Part shown: positions 1 through 11,199 of the stretch, piece after piece | Layout of the letters: the number at the start of each line of letters is the position of its first letter | How positions within the stretch are numbered: the stretch's first letter is position 1 | Origin: Paragonimus skrjabini miyazakii | Taxonomy: Eukaryota; Platyhelminthes; Trematoda; Plagiorchiida; Troglotrematidae | Assembly (NCBI GenBank): GCA_014338405.1 | Contig: JTDE01000960.1 | Span: 45,069 to 109,068, forward strand | DNA: 64,000 bases | Reading direction: 5' to 3' | Position numbers and translations under genes: made by a program | The notes under the pieces: model-generated | What the model was told of the DNA's origin: nothing | Seen by the model: only the letters and a program-made list of their open reading frames with translations | Database searches by the model: none

Positions 1-171
1 ATAAAAGATGTACTTAATTGCTTGCATATAAGAATAAAAACAGGGTTTCCTGTTATAACATTCAGCCTGTTGCACAACTAACAGGAACTTCTACATTAAC
101 GCCGCAAACATGCCCTGCATGATTGTCCTCTCTGTGAATTGCTGAAACCATTTGGTTTTAACGACTCACAG

Positions 172-495
172 TGTACGGCAGCACCTTGTCAGTCATTTTT
201 TAGACAATGACAGATACATATGCAAGTCGATCACATTTACCCCACCGTTAACCGGCGTTTCCAGTGGCAAATGTTTTGGGACACACGACTTGGATGTTTC
301 CTGTGGTACTGCCATCCACCGTTTTCGAATTCAGGATGATCCTCCTGCTGCGGGAATAACCATATATCTGCCTTCTGTTAGCATCTTGCTTGTGAGACCG
401 TTAGTGTTTGGTAACTTTCTCATCGTTTCCTTCCAGCAATACCCTTCCAAAAGTGGTGAACCACAATCGTACCTTGTGACCAGTCTAGTCGATAG
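172..495 (+). CDS. candidate internal exon of a plus-strand gene, function unknown
   Basis: The frame is open for 108 codons. It follows a good acceptor (pyrimidine-rich stretch then CACAG at 166-171) and ends at a donor reading ATAG|GTGACT, just before an in-frame stop. One base enters the first codon and two leave the last, which suits the next exon at 624. The encoded stretch includes KCFGTHDLDVSCG and a hydrophobic run LPSVSILLVRPLVFG. I do not recognise the family. The opposite strand is also open over part of this interval (331-621), so the strand rests on the splice sites and phase agreement. Confidence 0.42.
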
Positions 496-623
496 GTGAC
501 TGAGCGTGTATCGTGAGACTACATAGTTGATTAGCAATTGACCAGACTTACGAAGTGTTAATCGTGAGATCACCCATTTATGTTGAATTGGACAGCTAGA
601 TGACCGCTTGTGTTTCAACAAAG

Positions 624-730
624 TTCAAAACATATCATGTTGATTAAGATAAATCAGTGCCATTCAGACAATGTCGTTCATCTGCCCCCGATAATACGTC
701 GAATGCTTCAGATCCTGATCCCAACTAACG
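624..730 (+). CDS. candidate second exon of the same plus-strand gene
   Basis: This 107-base exon follows the acceptor TTTCAACAAAG and ends at AACG|GTCAGT. It enters with one base, matching the phase-2 end of the exon at 172-495, and leaves with one, matching the next exon. The peptide includes HLPPIIRRMLQILIPTN. The intron before it is 128 bases and the one after it 156. No domain is recognised. Confidence 0.42.
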
Positions 731-886
731 GTCAGTGTTCAATGATGGGCTCCCATTCAGTTCGATCATTATTTGTCGCTTTGGTCTTCGCATATCGCTG
801 TAACTTGGGCGGTCAGCTAGTTCGCTGATTCACGTTTTACGTGTGACCGTGATCGAATCAAACATTATCCATCTTGCGTTTGATAG

Positions 887-1080
887 CACTTTTTATAAAT
901 GACATTTGTGACTCTCTTTGTGAAGCCACTGAAGTGTTTTTGAGGTCTGAAAGTCATGAGAGTGTAGTCTACGACATGGTGGCTCTGTTCGGGAGGTGGC
1001 TTAAGTGGAGAGGTCCGGTCTCGCAACATTTATTGGACCCTACATGTGTTAGTTGGAAACTGGCGCTGTTAACAAGATGA
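887..1080 (+). CDS. candidate terminal exon of the same plus-strand gene
   Basis: The acceptor is CATCTTGCGTTTGATAG. Two entering bases complete the codon left by the exon ending at 730, and the frame then runs 63 codons to TGA at 1078-1080. The peptide is acidic at first (ICDSLCEATEVFLRSESHES) and ends with aromatic and basic residues. The three exons at 172, 624 and 887 form one phase-consistent 3' end. The product is unknown, and the start of the gene lies left of the window. Confidence 0.42.
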
Positions 1081-4000
1081 CATCATTAAACAATCTCATA
1101 AATATTGAGATTGAGCTTTCCCAGTTTCGGGAGAGATCAACAGTGCATTATAAATGGTGTTTTACACGAGATGACGTGCGGTAGCGCTTATCACAGGTGA
1201 TATGAGTCACACGGAAGCCGAATCCGATATGACGTTCTGACAAGGAAATTAATATAGCAGTAATCAGTACAGTTGAATGTTTACGATTGGATTCAACTAA
1301 TAGTCATGAAACCGGTAAATTTGATTAAGGTAATCACAAAACCGTGGCAAAAGCAAATAAGGGGACAAGCAGTATGAATACGTTTCGTTAGATAAATCGC
1401 TTATGTACACAGGTGGGTTGCTTAATTTCACCACGGAGTAAATAGCCCCGGTGCGAGAACGACTGTCTCAAGTCCAGTCTGTCTACTTTCGAGAGAAATA
1501 CTTATGTTGTTTACAAATGGCGAGCCATACTCGTATCACACTACTGAAATTGTTCTCATATAAACTTGCAGAGTGCAGCCAAGTCCTCTGAAGTTCAACA
1601 ATGGAAGCTCACAAACATTCCAAATGGCACACATGAAATGGCATCTCTCAAAGCCGCTGGATGGTTTAGTATGCAAACAACTGCAAACATAGGAAATCAC
1701 TTGAACCGAACAAACGATTCGCGAACGTGTGTACTCAGTCTCAAGTGTGTCGGTCAACAATCCTAAATTAGATTATCCCCAAAGTTTACAGAAGGATGAA
1801 AAGCTCGAAAGCTGGGGTAAAGAATCTAACATAATACACCGTTTTATTTTGAAATGTCGACTCGTTTGCAGTTAAGAACTGAGTGTATTAATCACACAAT
1901 CATTGTCTACTATATACCATGACTATCGTTGTAATTTTGTAGTTGTACGCTTCCACAATCCCATTTTCAAGCGTTGCAGCAGCTCTGATGACATTAGCGT
2001 ATTCTTTCAATACAGTAATATTCCGATAGATTGTAAGTCGATCCTATTGGTTTGACGAATGAATTTTGGAGGAGGCGCTTATGACATTACTGGATAAACC
2101 GAAACATATGGTTTAAATTCATGTCATGAAGGCGAGAGGCAAACCAAAAGATGTGGGTAGAACATTTGAATCGAAAATTTGATCTCTGCAAACACCACAA
2201 TGGCTTGCATTTGAGCGACACAATATTGTTCGACATCTCATAAACAAAAGTGCTTACGCACAACCGCCTACTGACAAATACGCCCACTGAAACGTCCGAT
2301 GCCACCAATGTTCCATAGGTGAGGTCAAGATTTCCTTCACCTCTCAACACATTCCCGAGCCAGAGATAACAAAACTAACGTGAATTCAGCACGATTTGTC
2401 TCGATTCTGATTTCTTGAAACCAATTTCAACAAGCCGTGTTTTTGAACGAGTATTTCTGACTTCAATAGATTTAAGTTTAGTCTGTAGATCTGGATCTTA
2501 GTCTAAAAATGTCTATGAAAAAATAATGTTTCATTTAAAAAAAGCTGAAGGGTTTGCTAGCTAACGAATTCAATGAATTATACGATTGTCAATCTTGTCA
2601 ACAACTATCATTTTGTTGTTGACCCTTTGTTTCACAATTGAGGAGGAAAAATGTCTCTAGGGATGGTCCCGTACTGATTGTTTTTCTGAAAGTTTTCCAT
2701 TCAACTTACTGTTATGCTTCTAAGAGATGAAAACCCAAAGTAGCTTGGTCATAAGATTAAAACGGATGTTTAAGTAGATCTTAGCTGAACTAGGGTGACG
2801 TTTGCTGGGTCACAACTGTCACTGGTTACCGCAGGCTAGCAATCAAATCCAATTCATTTTTTCTGTTTACAGGTACATTCTATGGACTATTCAACTGGCA
2901 TTGATTGAAGCTTTCAGGCTTGGATCGACGATGTTTAAATACATTTACAGAGTATGATGATAGCTTTTTAATTTAACACGTCCATTTAGAAAACAAACCC
3001 TAGATATGAAGTTCCGTTTTCATTCAAACTCTAGAAAGCCTTTCTTAATGAATCGTTTGTGAATGTGCCGTGAAATTGACCAGCGCTAGTTTGAAAACCT
3101 CGTAACATGCATGACTGAGTCAGTGGATCTGTTGATGCAAACACAACCTCATGGGGGTGAAGTTCTGGCGGACCGATGTTCTTGACAGGCGAAACAGTAT
3201 CGACCCTTTTCACTGTCATGCCCAATGCTCAAGATATCTAAGCTTAACTGTTGACCACGACGTTCGTGAATCCCACACTGAATTAGTTGTAGAAGCTGGC
3301 ATTCAAGAATATAACTTACATCCCAGTAAACACCCAGCATTCGTGTTAGGACAAAGTTTGCATACTTAAATTTGATTACTAACGAGCTTTGGGTCGGTTG
3401 TTAAGATTTTATTCTTGACATTAGTTCATTATATATATGTGCCCCGAGTTGACTGATGCATTTGTTCCGCAAAACTATTATGGACGGCAGTCATTCACAG
3501 TCACAGTGAAAGGAAAGATTGTTTTGTACCCATTCACCAGCCCAATTGATATTCATGCCCTTTGTATTACGATATCCGTCTAGCATAAGAGATTTCTGAC
3601 AGGGTTGAAGAAGCTAGAGGATGAGTGAAAAAAATTGAATTTCCGTCTGTCGTGCGTGCCGTTCGCGAACCATTTCTTCTTATTAATGAAGATTGATCAG
3701 AAAGAACTCTGAACTGTTCAGTTACAAAGATATTGCGGCATCACGGCGTATCAGCTTAACATACATAGTTTCTCCCGGTTATGAATTACCTTCGTTGTGG
3801 TTTGCTATTCTCTAAGCTATCAAGCGTGAGCTTTGGTAGGATTGTCCATCTCATTTAATCTTCTTCTCCTTCTTCTTTAAACCTCCAACGTAGGTAGCAA
3901 GTCAGCTGGTTAGTGTCATCACATTTTAGTATCGTTTGAACGAAGAACGTTTAAACACAAGAAATATTGTCGGTACCCATGACTCAAGTGAACATACGTC

Positions 4001-7000
4001 CCATGAAAACACAAAATGAAATGGTCGGTATGCGCTAGACTACACATGAGTACCCAATTTCGAAACGTTTTACTTGCATAAGCCAGTAATTTAAGCCACA
4101 GTACTTGTAATTATTTGAATTGGGATACAAAATTTCATTATTTCAGGTTGATGCTGTACCCCGGCAACACTGACTTCAGTTCCGAATTCTGGTGTGAATG
4201 CTTTGTTCATTGTCTTCCTATTTTCTCTCCGGTACTTTCTTTGCGTTTATACAATAGGTATCCAAAGAATATTATGAGGAGCTACTGCAGTGCAGAGAGA
4301 GAATGACAAACAGGAGGATTCCTTGTATTCTTTGGACAGATCACCTAAGAAAAATATTCTGTAGTTCCGGCGTTCCGCGTTCATTACTATAGTGCGTACT
4401 AGCTGGAGGCGTTTCGTTCCTTCAATCTGTTTTCCGTCGTCTAATCGCTTGATTAGATTAGATTACGTACAGCAAGCAGATACTGGTCGGTACCATTACT
4501 TTTTCAACAAGTTCATCAGATCCCTTTGTTGTTAAATAGCCTCTGACCAATTCGAAGTTACCTCTAAATAACTCGCAAACGTCAGTTTTTAAGGTTCCAA
4601 GGCACACATTGATCTAACTTGTGTCTTGTGAAATAATTACGTAAGATAGTGTTTGTGCCATACAGACTGATTTGGGTTAAGGCTGAGGAGATAGGCTGAT
4701 AACCCGACAAGGCTTACATTGGTGATGTATAGCAGATTGTTCAATGAACCAACGGGACTTCCCTCTGAGAGTAGCAAAAGGAACTTGAGTATGAGATACA
4801 ACAGGGCAGTACAGAGGAGGAATAGTTTCGAAGAGAACGACATGTATATTAGGAAGTGTGCAGAAAAAGGGCTGAAAACATGTTCTTTTCCGAAAAAGTA
4901 ATGAATCCATGAAACAGATGGTAAGTCCACCAATACTGGATCGCTTTAAAAAATCAGATTAGTACTAGAAGACTACTGTTTCAGTTTGAGCGTAAACAAG
5001 CCGGATAGAAGGTGAGGTCCCCGGTTACATAAGCCTACCACTTGCCATATGAAAATGCTTACTTTGGTTAACCGTGGATTGACTCCTTTAATGTTAATCT
5101 TTTTCTTCCCGTTGTCGACCTTGTAGGCTTCTCTACAATGCATGATCTGTTGACTTTCTCCATTCGGAGGCATGTGAAAGATAAAGCACTGTTTAAAAAA
5201 TGTCTACTGCATGTTTGCTTACTGTCTTTGCCTGCATGAATCGATCTATTTTAGTACGTCACGGAAACCTTATGGAGAGGTTGCGCTGCATGAACTGGTG
5301 GGAGCATGATAGAATAAAATAAAATAATGTACATTAAGTTATGAACCATAAACTAGTTGTAGCACTCCGGTCTGTTCGGGCAAACCAGTTGCAAAAAAAT
5401 GTTAAATACTTCCTCGCAAAGACTATTGTCTGAAGCGGCACATGAGACAGGTCTATATTTCGTTTTCTTTCCGGATCGAGCTTGGGTACACAACTTGACT
5501 CATTACACACAAACACATTTGAGACTGAAACAAATGGAATGATGACCTAGTTTTGGCATAGCTATTGCTAAACGTACGAGCCTGTAATCAGCCTCCATAC
5601 CGAAATTCAAATTTATCGCCAATCACAATGCTGTCTGGTCACTTTTATAGAAAGATTTCAATTGACGTACGACTTTTTCGATGAGATCAACGTGGCAATC
5701 ACCTTGTGACAAAACGGTATTATCTGAGTATAACATAGGTATGCACAGTGTAAACCGTCTAACTAATGGTTACTACTAAAACTTCTTAGGCTTAACTGTA
5801 TGAATAATCACTATAAAATGCTTAGCAATTTGAGTTTTGGATTTCCACAGTGATAGAAGTTTACATCCCAAAATATTCATTGATTTTAGGGCATAGTGAT
5901 ACTTCTACTGAAAGGTCGGTTGTTGTGATAGATGTTTATCCGAAAGGATTTAGAGAAGTTAAAGTACCCTGTAAAAAACCATAGCTTGTATCCACGTTTG
6001 TGTATATTCAACTATGCCCTAACTTAGCTTGGTGCTAGCATAAACCCACATCAACCATTCTTCTTGTCAACAATGTAAACTGGTGATTAAAAAACGCATT
6101 CTTGCACGCTGTAAAAGTAAAATTTACCTTCGTAATGAGTCTTAATACTCTCCTTCAAACCGACATTCCAGTTCGTCCCTGTTTTATATATAAACTACGA
6201 CAAACGGCTTTCAGTTTAGGTGATGGTTTCTTTGCTTGCGAGCATGTGATGTGGAAAGTGAGTTGCTTTTTCATATCGGAAGAAGATGTAGATTTTGAAG
6301 CTCTCAGAATATTTGGCTAAGCCAAGTTGCCATGGTGTTATTTAGAACTGTGGACAAGTGGTATCTTATATTTCCTTTTGAAGGAGATTACAAGAGACGA
6401 GCATAGCATCATTATCTCACAACCACAAACGAGCTACACAGAGTAATTCAATCCTATACAACTACAAAGACAAATTCTCGTGAAGCTGTGGCCCACACGC
6501 GTCTATATTACTAAGAGCACAAGAGTTTCAAGTTATGTACGTATGTGACAGACTGAACGGAACCGTTAATAATTTAATCAGTAAGTATAAGCGTATTAGT
6601 AAGGTTCAGGAATAACTCAAAGTGCCTCTCGCCTATTGACGAATTTCATTGAGACGTCAGCTTTGTGAACTGCGTAAATGACACCCTTTTCGACTGCTGA
6701 TTATTTTTTGCTACCTACCTAGTATCTTGATGGAAAATGAATAACCACGAAAGGTCTACAAGTCTTACATGAGATTCTGTTCGTGTAGGCTGAATGGATT
6801 GTCAGATCAGTGTTCAAGATGCGTCTATTGATCACAGCAGGCAGTGAGTGGTTGCGTGCTTTAGCGACAATGTTGTCATCCGTTAAAACACACTTCGAAT
6901 CCACATAGAAATTTGTTTATATAAGTCAGTTCGAGTACGTTGCTGTGAACTCACAAAAATGGTGATAAATGTAACGAATTGTTGTTGACAGGCGGATGTC

Positions 7001-8110
7001 GGAAGTTGGCAATATCTCCGAATCACGCAAACAACCGGTCTCTGAAGTCGCTAGACAGGCTGTGATCACTGGTAGGTTTTTCGTCAGCCTAGCACTTACA
7101 GAATCTCAACAGCCTTTCTACTCCAAGCGTCTTACTGTCTGTCGCGACGATTAGCAAACAATCGACTGTCGTCGGTTTGTGTACTCATGAACAGCTGTTT
7201 GTGAACCACACATCGTCACGGACTAAGTGACTTTTCAGACGCACTGGCGGGTTGTCAATACACCTGATTCTGACATTTGAAGTGATTCAGTAAATTTTAA
7301 ACTCGATACAAATGAGCCAATACAGAATACTGGCGCCTACCATGTTTCATTATCTATCTGCATGTTAGCTCATTGTCTTATCACTTGACTTCATTAAACC
7401 TGCGCAACAGTTGGACTTTTAGTTGATTTGACTTGTGACCTAATAAGATCACATTGCCACTATTATTTAACTTTGTTCGAAGCAAATTTTTGTCGTATTA
7501 ACTTCATGGTAATTATTTTTTTAAATCAGTAATGTATAAATTCCTACTTGACATATTTCGACTTTATGTAGCTGTCTGGTTTGTCAGTCACTCAACGTTC
7601 GCGAGGACCACTCTTCCGGCTAGCCTCAGCAAAAGCAACCGACGGTTATAGAAGTGGTGTCCGTTCATCAACATTGACAATCGAGTTTTTCGGCAGCGAT
7701 TCTGACAATCTTTGTAGGACACAATTGACAACTAGCCGTGTAGTGCCAAAATAAATCATAAAAACATCTTAGTTTAGGGCTACCACCCAACTTGTCTTTC
7801 TTCTAGCAATGGATGAAATCAGCTGAATTGTATCTACGTTACTAGAACGTTTCTACATGCTGATAGGAAAGTTTTCACGATGGTAGCTTGATATATCTCC
7901 CTGAGTTGCTCCACTACTGTGATTCAGCCATCCATGCTGATTTTAAAACATATAATTCTACTACGGCGCTTGCAAGCAAGCTGTGGAAAAATCCTACTAG
8001 GATTCCGAGGTTTTCACATTAATATCGCACGGAACCTTTCGATGTTCATGTAGTGAAGTACAGAAGATTTTGTGGAGACCTCGTTCTTAAAATTTTCTAT
8101 CCAGATAAAT
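1081..8110. other. 7 kb without a convincing gene
   Basis: AT-rich, mostly unique-looking sequence. Weak open frames occur at 3031-3225 (minus; includes GPPELHPHEVVFAST), at 4695-4904 (plus; a basic peptide with SKRNLSMRYNRAVQRR), and around 6212-6259, where a 38-base piece lies between TTTCAGTTTAG and a GTGAGT donor. None has a second supporting exon, so none is called. No repeat array, tRNA or transposon domain was seen. Confidence 0.4.
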
Positions 8111-8119
8111 AGAACATCA

Positions 8120-8235
8120 CTCACCATTTCTCGGAGCTGTTGCACTTTCGTAGACTTAACAGTCAGCCACTTTCGGACAAAAGCACTAAACCCGAGTTTC
8201 GTTGTCGTCAAAGCTCGTCAGTTGTACCTGAAGGC
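8120..8235 (-). mobile_element. tRNA-derived SINE, partial body
   Basis: This piece matches the body of the longer SINE at 9222-9556. Shared blocks are GAGCTGTTGCACTTTCGTAG near 8136, CAGTCAGCCACTTTCG at 8160, AAGCACTAAACCCGAGTTTCG at 8181 and AGCTCGTCAGTTGTACC at 8213. The tRNA-like head is missing. Orientation follows the promoter in the fuller copies, read on the minus strand. Confidence 0.6.
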
Positions 8236-9109
8236 GTGGGCGAATTTCAAGTTCCGTTCAGGGTCAGACACTGCTGATTAGCTCTAACTCTAGTGTAGTG
8301 CTTATTTTCACAAGGCATTGACTGGAAAATCTGTGAGAATGCAATGGTGGCAATGGATTTCGATAGATGGTTCTTATTATAAAGCCGGAATCCCTTATTA
8401 TTCACCAATATTTGCTATTCGCTGAATGGCTGACAGAGGATCACTCTACTCTTGTGGATTCAGATACGCAACGGAATCACGATAAATGCGGTATACGATA
8501 CGAACTCATGCATTTGCAAGATGGAATATTTTTTGTTAGGGAATGATGGCTCATTTAGATAGCTTGTTACCAGTTGAGGTTAACACTCTCCCTAGGTGAC
8601 AACCTGAGACATTGTTAGGCCCGTAGGTGCCTCAAAAAATAGATTAAGAACCAGATTTTAACTTGATTTCTTAGGTTGAAGGGCGTCCACTTTGATAGGA
8701 TATTAAAACAGCAATGCTGTGCTGATTCTTTATGAGTGTCTTACAAAAGCACTGACGCATCATGTGATGTGAAAGTTGCACTAATCCGAGGTCTTCGGAT
8801 CCCAGCTTCTCAACCACCTGACAGTTATTGAATAATTGTCATAACCGTTTCGATCCAACATATGTACTTCCAACAAACTAAACGGTATAGTTGTACTCAG
8901 TAGCGTAAATGGTTAAACTCGAGCTGAAAAGATGACTAACTTACAAGGCGAGTGTGATTGCTCCTAATCGGGCTACATGTCCTACATTACTAAAGCCTGA
9001 TTTGCTCCAAGTAATACGTAACACAGGATTGTGGGGTTCTGTCTGTTCACCGATTATAATGCCAAATCTTCAAAGTATCTATAAACTGAGGCGTAATAGG
9101 GGACTTTGG

Positions 9110-9556
9110 CTTTCATATAGATTGAACATCGATAAATGGATTGAGAATAACACAAAGTTACGAGTAAGTTATACTACTCCACGTTTCAACCACCTCGGGT
9201 GGTCGTCCTCAAGAGATTGAACATCACACATAATTGATCGCAGCTGTCGCATTCCCACAGACTTTCCAGTCGGCTCCTTTCGAAAAGAAGCACTAGACTC
9301 GAGTTTCGCTTTCATTAGAGTTCGTCAGTGGTGCTTATCCTTCTCGCGACCGGGACTAGGACTCCGGCCATGCTTTTATGAGACAACCGTGTTTACCACT
9401 GCACCATTGACCTCACGTTAGACACGACCGAATTATCATATGTGAACGCTCAACTACTTTCGCATGTGCGTAGTGATCTGGTTGTCCGACCGCCCGATCG
9501 AAAGGGGCTGACTGGCAAGTCTATTTGTGGGTGAGGTTCAATCGATAGATCTATAG
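9110..9556 (-). mobile_element. tRNA-derived SINE with hammerhead-like 3' module
   Basis: This is the fullest SINE copy. On the minus strand a pol III promoter-like head comes first: an A box TGGTGCAGTGG (complement of 9396-9406) and, about 40 bases on, a B-box-like GAGTCCTAGTCCC (9352-9365). The body follows (9350 to 9240), then a module at 9222-9120 with a stem-loop ACCACC-CGA-GGTGGT followed by GAAAC, resembling a hammerhead stem II. The expected CUGANGA is degenerate here (TTGAGGA at 9206-9212), so this copy is probably inactive. The end motif TTCAATCGATAG (about 9539-9550) recurs in the copy near 54630. Schistosome Sm-alpha SINEs combine a pol III promoter with a hammerhead in the same way; the parallel is by architecture, not by matching sequence. 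Confidence 0.65.
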
Positions 9557-10323
9557 ACATGTGATTAAAAGAACTTGTTACGGTTGGTCTTACAGTAGTT
9601 AATCGAAGTGATGGACGCAGCACACTGTCACGTTATATTCAACTGGACAGTATTTAAGAAAGTAAACATCAAGAAGTTTCATTATCATCTGGATAGCAAA
9701 GTCAGCTATTGTTGGTTGAGTTGTTCTTCTTTGTTTCAATGCTTGCATCAAGCAAAGTCTTTGGATAGAGACATTAGGAGGGCTGTGGACTAATAGCTCA
9801 AGACGAAAAGGATAGTGAGATTTTTGTGAAGCGAGTGCAAGTAATGAAACATAACAGTTGAACGTATTTCACAGATGACGACTTACTTTCACTTTTGGCC
9901 AGATTGTTAATCTGTATTGTCCAGATTCATTGATTTTGAATATGCAGACGCGCTTTCAACTACAACGTACCATCCTTCTTTCTTGTTGTTTAGCTTGATT
10001 TTTAAAAGGTGCTTTTTCTCCACAGTTATATGATAAACAAGTATATGTGCAGATAGTTAGCGTATTGTTAGCTTTACTAATGTTGAGTTAGTCAGCCGTA
10101 ACACTACGTCACACCAATCTGATTTTACAGGCGAACAGTAAAACTAGACTGATTAGAAAATATCATCCGATTCATGCAAAAACACAGACTTGCATTAGAG
10201 TTGCTCACCAGACGTTTATAGATTTGATAACAAGCAATTAAATTCAAAGATTGTGTTTTATACATGGTTGTCGTCATAAAGTTGAATGTTAAAACCGAAA
10301 TAAAAGAATTTTGGGATTGATAA
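9557..10323. other. intergenic or intronic, nothing recognised
   Basis: AT-rich unique sequence with no supported exon, repeat or RNA gene. Confidence 0.4.
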
Positions 10324-10432
10324 CTATATCCAGACTAAAAAACAGTAATTAGACAGAAATCCATTTGCCCACCAGTTTCCTGAATGAAGCGGGCTCAACA
10401 AATGGACAAAAACTATTGTCCCGTGGACTCCA
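10324..10432 (-). CDS. candidate terminal exon of a minus-strand gene
   Basis: On the minus strand a long pyrimidine tract (CCCCTCTTCAATTCATCATTCC) leads to ATATGGTCAG and then a 35-codon frame ending in TAG. One base enters the first codon, matching the phase-2 end of the exon at 10741-10826. The peptide is hydrophobic and aromatic (GTIVFVHLLSPLHSGNWW), possibly membrane-associated. The family is not recognised. Confidence 0.45.
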
Positions 10433-10740
10433 CTGACCATATGGAATGATGAATTGAAGAGGGGTAAGCTCCATTTAGTACAATGGCCAATGGCATTCCG
10501 AAATAGTTTTGAATCAGAAAATTGACAAAACGACGAAACAAACATTGCATGCAGCTATTCCTTATGTCGGTTTTTAAGACCACAAGACTGTAATGAAGTA
10601 CATCAGATAGTAAGTTATTTGGAAATCACCGTGTAACCGAACAAACTATCCGAGTTTTAAGGAAAGAGATTTGAAGATGATTCTGAATCAACTTTCTGCC
10701 CAAGGTAATAGAAAATACTGCTCAGTTTTGATCGAATTAC

Positions 10741-10826
10741 TTGCGTTGACATGGGTCTGATGAGTAATCTTTGGAGGAGAAAACATACGCATGGAAATTA
10801 GAGCATTTTATGAAAAAATCAAATAA
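10741..10826 (-). CDS. candidate internal exon of the same minus-strand gene
   Basis: The acceptor ACTTATTGTATTCACAG is strong and the donor is CGCAA|GTAATT. The exon is 86 bases, enters at phase 0 and leaves at phase 2, as needed for the exon at 10324-10432. It encodes 28 residues including FIKCSNFHAYVFSSKDYSS. The splice signals and length fit a real internal exon. No domain could be named. Confidence 0.5.
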
Positions 10827-11104
10827 CTGTGAATACAATAAGTATGAAACGGTTAACTCATGTGACCCTGCAATATTCGCCTGGTTTTTTTCTGCATTAG
10901 CATCCCTGTATAGAATGATGAAGTTATAACTTCTTGTCAGCATTCCATTAAAGCTGCCCGAAACAGTCCCAAAATACATATATAACAGACAATTGATTGT
11001 ACTCTCAAGCGTGGGCAAGCGAGGTGCCAACCAAAAGCAGTATAAATACAGTCATTGATAGAATACTTCAAAACGTAGAAATAGCACATGAAAAGTAAAT
11101 TAAC

Positions 11105-11190
11105 TCTTCTCAAGTAACTACAACAGTAATGGTCAGTACTGTGAAACGGGTCAGGCAGGATTAAAACCGGATTGGGCGATAGGAAATCGT
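11105..11190 (-). CDS. candidate upstream exon of the same minus-strand gene
   Basis: The acceptor is TGCTTGCAGTTTACAG. Two bases enter, then 28 codons including FLSPNPVLILPDPFHSTDH run to a weak donor AGAAGA|GTTAAT. The phase-0 end agrees with the exon at 10741-10826. The donor is the poorest part of this three-exon model. Confidence 0.33.
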
Positions 11191-11199
11191 CTGTAAACT

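Noticed and set aside
331..621. Minus-strand open frame that reads like protein
   Set aside because: It overlaps the plus-strand exons at 172-495 and 624-730, which have consistent splice sites and phase. At most one strand is real, and plus is better supported.
4637..4933. 98-codon hydrophobic minus-strand frame
   Set aside because: It looks like an antisense shadow of an AG-rich stretch, with no splice sites and a composition biased by the opposite strand.
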